From Coriobacteriaceae bacterium (GTDB lineage: Bacteria > Actinomycetota > Coriobacteriia > Coriobacteriales > UBA8131): a DNA stretch of 11,276 nucleotides. The stretch covers positions 1 through 11,276 of the forward strand of contig JAAYYH010000237.1 of assembly GCA_012515495.1 (NCBI GenBank). Reading direction: 5' to 3'. The position numbers and the translations under genes are program-made. This document shows, piece by piece, positions 7,168 to 11,276 of this stretch (position 1 is its first letter; the number at the start of each line of letters is the position of its first letter). The notes beneath the pieces were generated by a model. The model was not told the DNA's origin, searched no databases, and saw nothing but the letters and a program-made list of their open reading frames with translations.

Positions 7168-7173
7168 ATTATA
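7168..7173 (-). promoter_or_regulatory. -10 box of the rubredoxin promoter
   Basis: A perfect TATAAT is read on the minus strand, 24 nt upstream of the rubredoxin ATG, leaving a very short leader. No clear -35 is present at 16-18 nt spacing (the region reads CTAACT), so an activator or a different upstream contact may help. The 7174-7314 stretch between this and the VanW promoter shows only short CTGGTA repeats and no gene. Confidence 0.5.
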
Positions 7174-7314
7174 AAGCAATTCAATCATAGAGTTAGCTGT
7201 CATTTGCGACATCAATCCTCCAGTGAGCTATCAACTGGTAGCCCTGGCTGGTAACTAGTGTTCGCGCGGCTGACATTTGCACCCAGATGAGTGCGATTCA
7301 ACCTATAGATGGAT

Positions 7315-7342
7315 TTGATATGGATGCTATATGAGGTAGAAT
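7315..7342 (+). promoter_or_regulatory. Sigma70-like promoter of the VanW-family gene
   Basis: TTGATA (7315-7320), a 16-nt spacer, then TAGAAT (7337-7342); each hexamer matches consensus at five of six positions. Transcription would start near 7349, leaving a leader of about 58 nt before the TTG start at 7407. Confidence 0.6.
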
Positions 7343-7394
7343 ACATAGCTAATGCCTAAACCGATACTATCTATTTCACAGGCAAGGTTCGCAT

Positions 7395-7401
7395 AAGGGA
7401 G
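7395..7401 (+). promoter_or_regulatory. Ribosome binding site supporting a TTG start for the VanW-family gene
   Basis: AAGGGAG ends 5 nt before TTG 7407. No ATG or GTG with a comparable site is nearby, so the rare start codon is supported. Confidence 0.65.
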
Positions 7402-7406
7402 TACCT

Positions 7407-9470
7407 TTGAGCTTCGAGAAGAATCCAATCGAAACAACCAATAAATCCACCTCAAGAGCGCCCGCACATCTGCGCAAGGAGAGACTCGGCATCACCAAGA
7501 TCATGCTTGTGGCGCTTATCGCGATTGTGGTGCTGGCGGTTGCTGCTTTTGGTATCGAGACGCTCCTGAGTTTCAACAAGATTCATCCGGGTGTCTCTGT
7601 TGCGGGTATCGATGTGGGTGGATTGACCAAAGAGCAGGCGCGCACCAAGCTGGATGAGATATTGGGAGAATCCGTCCGAGGAGCCATCATCAAGGCCAAA
7701 CCAGATGCTGAAGCGCAACAACGTCTGGACGCAGTTGCGGTAACGGATAGTGATGACCCAGAGGATAACGCTGGCGACAGTGAACAGGGTACGGATGCGG
7801 AAGGACCTGCGCCAGTTTCAACAGTGGCTACATCTTGGGATATCGGTTATCAGGAAGTTGGGGCAACCATCGCCGACCAGGCCATGATTGAGAAAGCCTA
7901 CGCCGTTGGTCGCGGTAGTGTAATGGAATACTTCAGCGAACGCTTCAGGGCATGGAACCAAGGTATCGAGTTCGAGGCCGAGCTGACATTCGATGCTGGG
8001 AAGCTGTTAGCCTTGGAAAGGACTATCGGTACTGCTATCGGTATCTCTATGGTCAATTATGGGATCGACATCGATGACCAAGGGATTGCTACCGTCACAG
8101 AAGGACACGACGGTGAATGTGTTGATAGCGCGGTCTTCGAACAGAAGATCACCGAGTTCTTCATCGCAGGCAACGAAAGCAGTCTAATCGTGCCCCTGAA
8201 GGAAGACCCCGTAGATATCAGCCGGAAACAGGCGGAGGAAGCCGCAGCATTCCTTACCGAGGGCCTGAGCCAGCCGGTGACCATCAGTTATCAGGATAGT
8301 AGCTGGGAACTAACCGCTTCGCAACTTGGCTCTTGGATCAAAGTCATCGTCATACCCGAAGGCACCAGCCTGCCAATTACTGATATCACTGGCAGTTATC
8401 ATGATGAGATTGTCATCAACCCCACTCTCGGTGAGGTCGATTCATTGGAATTTACATTCATCATCGACGAGGATATCGCCGTTCCAGCGATTCAAGCAGT
8501 GATGGGTGACCTTGGTTATGGTTCGGCTGAGGACGCATGGTTCGATGTTTCCAGCGGTTCACCGGTGATACAGGGAGGAACTGCAGGAGAAGGACCTAAT
8601 ATTCGCGAAAGTATCCCCCTGCTTGAGAAGATACTCTTCGAGGGCCAAGAGCGGTCGATAACCCTCACCCAAGGCATCGTTGAACCCAAGATCACCAAAG
8701 AGGCTGCTGAGGCAATGGGTATCAAGGAGCTGATAGTCTCGTATACTCTGAACTATGGTTATGGCGGGAGCAGCAACAGGGAGTTCAACATCGAACGCGC
8801 CTTGAGTTTTCTCAACAACTCCCTGGTGGCGCCAGGGCAGGTCTGGGACTTCCATAAGATTGTCGGTAACGCTAGCTATGCTAATGGCTTCAAGGGGGCT
8901 GGCGCAATCGTTGGCAACAAGGTAGTCACCGAAGAAGGTGGCGGTATCTGCAACGTTGCGACTGGTGTCTTCAATGCTGCTTATGAGGCGGGATTACCCA
9001 TTATCGAGAGAACCAATCACTCACTGTACATGAGCAATTACCCTGCGGGAAGAGACTCGGCGGTCTCTTGGCCCTCACCCAATCTGATATTTGAGAACGA
9101 TATGCACAGCTACATACTCGTCACAGCGACCTGGAATGGCTATGACATGGTGATATCGATCTGGGGGACCAGTGAAGGTCGTACAGTGGGCAGCTCGAAC
9201 AGCGCATGGTCCTATTGGGATACTGGTAGCTCAATCACAAATTACCGAACCGTATATGACAAAAGTGGCAACGTGTTGCGAGAAGACACTTTCAGGTCCA
9301 CTTTCAGGAAGCAGGAGACACCAAAGCCTGAAACCCCAGAGACTCCCGCACCTGAACCTGAGCCTGAACCTGAGCCGAATCCCACGCCTGAGACACCTGA
9401 ACCTGATCCCGGTACAACCAATCCTGATCCCGGCTCTGGTGATCCCGAGCAGACAGGTAATGACACGTAA
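7407..9470 (+). CDS. VanW-family, membrane-anchored cell-envelope protein with PG_binding_4-like domains and Pro-rich tail
   Basis: This 687-residue protein starts at TTG with AAGGGAG 5 nt upstream. Residues 1-28 are basic, and one membrane helix spans about 31-52 with no cleavage site seen, so the rest should be outside. IHPGVSVAGIDVGGLTKEQA (59-78) opens a PG_binding_4/YoaR-type domain. It is interrupted by an acidic low-complexity stretch (about 98-145) rich in D, E and G. A second domain of the same kind covers about 269-440 (SRKQAEEAAAFL). The VanW domain spans about 449-600: NYGYGGSSNREFNIERA, then E509-GGGIC-N516 where the family usually has GGGICQ, then ERTNHS and YPAGRDSAV. From about 636 the tail is P/E/T/D repeats. 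The function of VanW domains is not established; it was named from vancomycin-resistance clusters, but no van genes are here. A role in peptidoglycan or the envelope is inference. No terminator is seen before the rpsA promoter. Confidence 0.9.
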   Translation: MSFEKNPIETTNKSTSRAPAHLRKERLGITKIMLVALIAIVVLAVAAFGIETLLSFNKIHPGVSVAGIDVGGLTKEQARTKLDEILGESVRGAIIKAKPDAEAQQRLDAVAVTDSDDPEDNAGDSEQGTDAEGPAPVSTVATSWDIGYQEVGATIADQAMIEKAYAVGRGSVMEYFSERFRAWNQGIEFEAELTFDAGKLLALERTIGTAIGISMVNYGIDIDDQGIATVTEGHDGECVDSAVFEQKITEFFIAGNESSLIVPLKEDPVDISRKQAEEAAAFLTEGLSQPVTISYQDSSWELTASQLGSWIKVIVIPEGTSLPITDITGSYHDEIVINPTLGEVDSLEFTFIIDEDIAVPAIQAVMGDLGYGSAEDAWFDVSSGSPVIQGGTAGEGPNIRESIPLLEKILFEGQERSITLTQGIVEPKITKEAAEAMGIKELIVSYTLNYGYGGSSNREFNIERALSFLNNSLVAPGQVWDFHKIVGNASYANGFKGAGAIVGNKVVTEEGGGICNVATGVFNAAYEAGLPIIERTNHSLYMSNYPAGRDSAVSWPSPNLIFENDMHSYILVTATWNGYDMVISIWGTSEGRTVGSSNSAWSYWDTGSSITNYRTVYDKSGNVLREDTFRSTFRKQETPKPETPETPAPEPEPEPEPNPTPETPEPDPGTTNPDPGSGDPEQTGNDT
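9337..9457 (+). repeat. Low-complexity Pro-Glu/Pro-Asp coding repeat in the VanW tail
   Basis: The tract is built of short CCTGAG/CCTGAA-type units that encode PEPEPEP, then PETPEPDPG and NPDPGSGDP. The two nucleotide variants alternate. Such tracts are prone to slippage and can vary in length between strains. In surface proteins they usually act as wall-spanning linkers, although no sorting signal follows here. Confidence 0.6.
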
Positions 9471-9501
9471 TAGGCAAATAGATTGATTATTATCACGAGG
9501 C

Positions 9502-9530
9502 TTGTTACTTTTTGTCATAACTTATATACT
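9502..9530 (+). promoter_or_regulatory. Sigma70-like promoter of rpsA
   Basis: TTGTTA (9502-9507), a 17-nt spacer and TATACT (9525-9530; five of six matches). Transcription would start near 9537, giving a leader of about 125 nt before the S1 start. A second, weaker pair (CTTGGT 9537-9542, 16 nt, TATGCT 9559-9564) could be a tandem promoter. Confidence 0.6.
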
Positions 9531-9577
9531 AAAGTGCTTGGTTTTGCATGCGATACAGTATGCTTAACAGTCCTATT

Positions 9578-9658
9578 GGCCCCGAGATATGTTTCACGTA
9601 AACGCACGTGCCTGTGATGAAAAGCGTGACAGACGGGGCCCCGTTTTGGAAGGGGTCC
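9578..9658 (+). promoter_or_regulatory. Structured 5' leader of rpsA with competing stems, possible autoregulatory element
   Basis: Stem A pairs GGCCCCG (9578-9584) with CGGGGCC (9634-9640), seven Watson-Crick pairs. Inside it a small hairpin, CACGT (9595-9599) with ACGTG (9606-9610), can also form. Stem B pairs GGGCCCC (9636-9642) with GGGGTCC (9652-9658), seven pairs including one G-U and a 9-nt loop. Stem B buries the Shine-Dalgarno GGAAGGGG. A and B share 9636-9640, so they exclude each other. S1 mRNA is autoregulated through its leader in E. coli; a similar role here is inference. No known riboswitch was recognised. Confidence 0.4.
9648..9655 (+). promoter_or_regulatory. Shine-Dalgarno deciding the TTG start of rpsA
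   Basis: GGAAGGGG ends 7 nt before TTG 9663. The next in-frame ATG (9696) has no such site and would remove the conserved-looking acidic N-terminus. Confidence 0.6.
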
Positions 9659-9662
9659 ACTC

Positions 9663-11033
9663 TTGAGTGAAATCAAGAACACATCGGTCATAGAAATGAC
9701 TGATATCGACGATGAGCAGATGAATGCGCTTATCGACAAGACAATCACCAGTTTCGACGAGGGCGATTTGGTGACCGGAATCGTAGTCAAGATCGAGCAC
9801 GACGAGGTGTTGCTCGACATCGGTTTCAAGTCTGAAGGAGTCATCCCGGCACGTGAATTATCGATTCGGAAGGATGCGGATCCCTCCGAGATAGTTAAAA
9901 TCGATGAGAAGATCGAAGCTCTTGTGCTCCAGAAGGAAGACAAGGACGGACGTCTGATATTGTCCAAGAAGCGTGCCGAATACGAGCGTGCCTGGATAGA
10001 TATCGAGAATAAATTCAATTCCGGTGAGAACGTTGTGGGAGAGGTTATCGAGGTTGTCAAGGGCGGCTTGATACTCGACATCGGCCTGCGCGGTTTCCTG
10101 CCGGCATCACTTGTCGATCTGCGCCGTGTCAAGGACCTGGAATCCTTCACTGGCGAGAAGATCGAGGCGCGCGTCATTGAGATGGACCGTAATCGTAACA
10201 ACGTCGTGCTCTCTCGTCGTGTTGTACTGGAAGAAGGTCGCAAGAACGAGCGCTCCGAGATATTGGACAAGCTCACCAAGGGTATGCGTCTAACTGGTAC
10301 CGTCAGCTCCATCGTCGACTTCGGTGCCTTTGTTGACTTGGGCGGTATAGATGGTCTGGTGCACATCAGCGAGCTGTCCTGGAATCATGTCAGCCATCCT
10401 TCTGAGGTAGTTAAAGTTGGCGACGCTGTTGAGGTCGAGGTTCTCGATGTTGAGACCAGTCGTGAGCGTATATCACTCGGTCTTAAGCAGACGACTGAGG
10501 ATCCATGGCGTCAACTTGTGAAGAATTATCCCATTGGTGCCATTCTCGAGGGACGAGTTACCAAGTTGGTCAACTTCGGTGCCTTCGTGGAGCTTGGTGA
10601 CAACATCGAGGGTCTGGTGCACATCTCCGAAATGGCTCCCAAGCATGTTGAGGCACCTGCTCAGGTAGTTCACGTTGGCGATAAGGTGCACGTCAAAGTC
10701 ATGGATATCGACGCAGAGCGTCGTCGCATCTCACTGTCGATGAAATCAGCGGCAGAGACCTTGGGTATTGAGATCGAGGTTGCTGAACCTGACCCTTCGA
10801 TGATCAAGCCAAAGGTCAAGACCCGCAAGGATAAGAGTGAGTCGATTACAGATGAGAAGCCGATCGCAGAGGCGGAGGTTTCTGATGAGACAGCAGCTGA
10901 AGAATCTGCTGTTGAGGTCACGGTAGACGAAGTCACAGAGACCGTTGTCGAAGAAGCGGTAATTGCAGACGAGATTGAAGAGCCTGTAGCTGAAGCTTCT
11001 GTTGAAGAGGTAGTCGAAGAAGCAGCCGAATAG
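9663..11033 (+). CDS. rpsA: 30S ribosomal protein S1 (four S1 domains, acidic tail)
   Basis: The product has 456 residues from a TTG start. Four OB-fold S1 domains are visible. D1 is about 34-101 (GDLVTGIVVKIEHDEVLLDI), D2 about 121-186 (GENVVGEVIEVVKGG), D3 about 207-275 (GTVSSIVDFGAFVDLG; GLVHISELSW) and D4 about 292-361 (GRVTKLVNFGAFVELG; GLVHISEMAP). D3 and D4 carry the full RNA-binding signature FGAFV...GLVHIS. D1 and D2 are diverged, as expected for the ribosome-binding half. Residues 375-456 form a tail, first basic (KPKVKTRKDK), then strongly acidic and Val/Ala/Glu-repetitive. Four domains plus a tail fit actinobacterial S1 (E. coli has six domains). S1 delivers mRNA to the 30S subunit. 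The gene has its own promoter, a structured leader and a strong terminator, so it is probably monocistronic. Confidence 0.95.
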   Translation: MSEIKNTSVIEMTDIDDEQMNALIDKTITSFDEGDLVTGIVVKIEHDEVLLDIGFKSEGVIPARELSIRKDADPSEIVKIDEKIEALVLQKEDKDGRLILSKKRAEYERAWIDIENKFNSGENVVGEVIEVVKGGLILDIGLRGFLPASLVDLRRVKDLESFTGEKIEARVIEMDRNRNNVVLSRRVVLEEGRKNERSEILDKLTKGMRLTGTVSSIVDFGAFVDLGGIDGLVHISELSWNHVSHPSEVVKVGDAVEVEVLDVETSRERISLGLKQTTEDPWRQLVKNYPIGAILEGRVTKLVNFGAFVELGDNIEGLVHISEMAPKHVEAPAQVVHVGDKVHVKVMDIDAERRRISLSMKSAAETLGIEIEVAEPDPSMIKPKVKTRKDKSESITDEKPIAEAEVSDETAAEESAVEVTVDEVTETVVEEAVIADEIEEPVAEASVEEVVEEAAE

Positions 11034-11081
11034 GGTACATAGCACTTGGTAGATTGAGTCAAAGCATTACAATTAAACAGG

Positions 11082-11111
11082 AAAATGGGCGCTCAGGCGC
11101 CCATTTTGTTC
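11082..11111 (+). terminator. Rho-independent terminator of rpsA
   Basis: A perfect 11-bp inverted repeat, AAAATGGGCGC (11082-11092) and GCGCCCATTTT (11097-11107), with a TCAG loop and a T-rich end (TTTTGTT). It begins 49 nt after the S1 stop. The A and T flanks make it usable in both directions, so it may also end a leftward transcript from the right edge. Confidence 0.9.
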
Positions 11112-11187
11112 ACAGGAGCACTCAAGTCGTTTCGCAAGTATTCCCATCTCTGCCCAATAAGATCTGTCATCAGTCCTTCATTTCATT

Positions 11188-11276
11188 TCAATCGATCTTG
11201 TAGCCATCATAATAGAGCTTCCCAGTACCGTATTCTCCTGTAGCAACAACAATCCCGGAAAGATGGATCCTACCGT
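11188..11276 (-). CDS. Possible C-terminal end of a minus-strand gene (partial)
   Basis: On the minus strand the frame is open from the window edge to a TGA at 11190-11188, giving 28 codons that end GEYGTGKLYYDGYKID. The mix of Gly, Tyr, Lys and Asp looks like real protein, and the bidirectional-looking terminator lies at a suitable distance downstream. I do not recognise a family. A frame this short can be open by chance (another minus-strand frame here is open for 33 codons), so the call is tentative. The stretch 11112-11187 shows nothing else. Confidence 0.4.
   Translation of the reverse strand, partial: GRIHLSGIVVATGEYGTGKLYYDGYKID

Noticed and set aside
7230..7265. Repeated CTGGTA with partial symmetry between the rubredoxin and VanW genes
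   Set aside because: Short direct repeats without a convincing operator or stem; they could be chance.
7407..9470. Vancomycin-resistance cluster suggested by the VanW domain
   Set aside because: VanW-family domains are widespread in unrelated envelope proteins, and no VanA/B ligase, VanH, VanX, VanR or VanS is in the window.
9515..10366. Long minus-strand frame of 283 codons opposite rpsA
   Set aside because: Ser/Arg/Thr/Pro-rich composition typical of the antisense of a gene rich in Asp, Glu, Val and Ile codons. The plus strand encodes unmistakable S1 domains.
10670..11062. Minus-strand Ser/Thr-rich frame opposite the S1 tail
   Set aside because: It is the antisense of the repetitive Glu/Val/Ala tail, with no start context.

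Overview
The window looks like a chromosomal segment of a mid-GC actinobacterium. The class Coriobacteriia (Eggerthella/Slackia/Cryptobacterium-like) is my best guess. I infer this from the four-domain S1 protein with a long acidic tail, the PcrA helicase with an actinobacterial-style Gly/Arg linker and C-terminal Tudor-like domain, the VanW-family surface protein, a rubredoxin that suggests anaerobic metabolism, and a polytopic membrane protein at the left edge. That protein resembles the MFS-like sensor half of the membrane LuxR regulators abundant in Coriobacteriia. No taxon-specific marker was tested, so the assignment is inference.

Layout. On the minus strand, 1-725 is a membrane protein that runs off the left edge. 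A divergent intergenic region (726-974) follows. A plus-strand run then goes from about 975 to 6966: a small CPYC thioredoxin-fold protein, an HtrA-type serine protease, RlmH (23S rRNA methyltransferase), a stand-alone AroQ chorismate mutase, an AroF-type DAHP synthase, and PcrA/UvrD helicase. Protease and RlmH abut (TGAATG), and chorismate mutase and DAHP synthase overlap (ATGA). No convincing terminator separates the members, so much of this is probably co-transcribed. A 52-residue rubredoxin gene (6985-7143, minus strand) converges on pcrA and has its own TATAAT box. Divergent from it, a good sigma70-like promoter drives a TTG-initiated VanW-family protein (7407-9470). Another sigma70-like promoter and a leader of about 125 nt precede the TTG-initiated ribosomal protein S1 gene (9663-11033), which ends at a strong intrinsic terminator (11082-11111). 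The right edge may hold the last codons of a minus-strand gene.

How the genes fit together. Chorismate mutase and DAHP synthase are the branch and entry enzymes of aromatic amino-acid synthesis. Their order matches the fused enzyme of Bacillus, but here they are two overlapping genes. RlmH and S1 serve translation, PcrA serves DNA repair and transcription-coupled processes, and HtrA and VanW act at the envelope. Rubredoxin and the CPYC protein serve redox chemistry. The content is mostly housekeeping, and I see no mobile element, CRISPR array, tRNA or rRNA. The parts that most deserve a second look are the S1 leader, which can form two mutually exclusive GC-rich stems, one of them hiding the Shine-Dalgarno sequence; the split chorismate mutase/DAHP synthase pair; and the membrane protein cut by the left edge.
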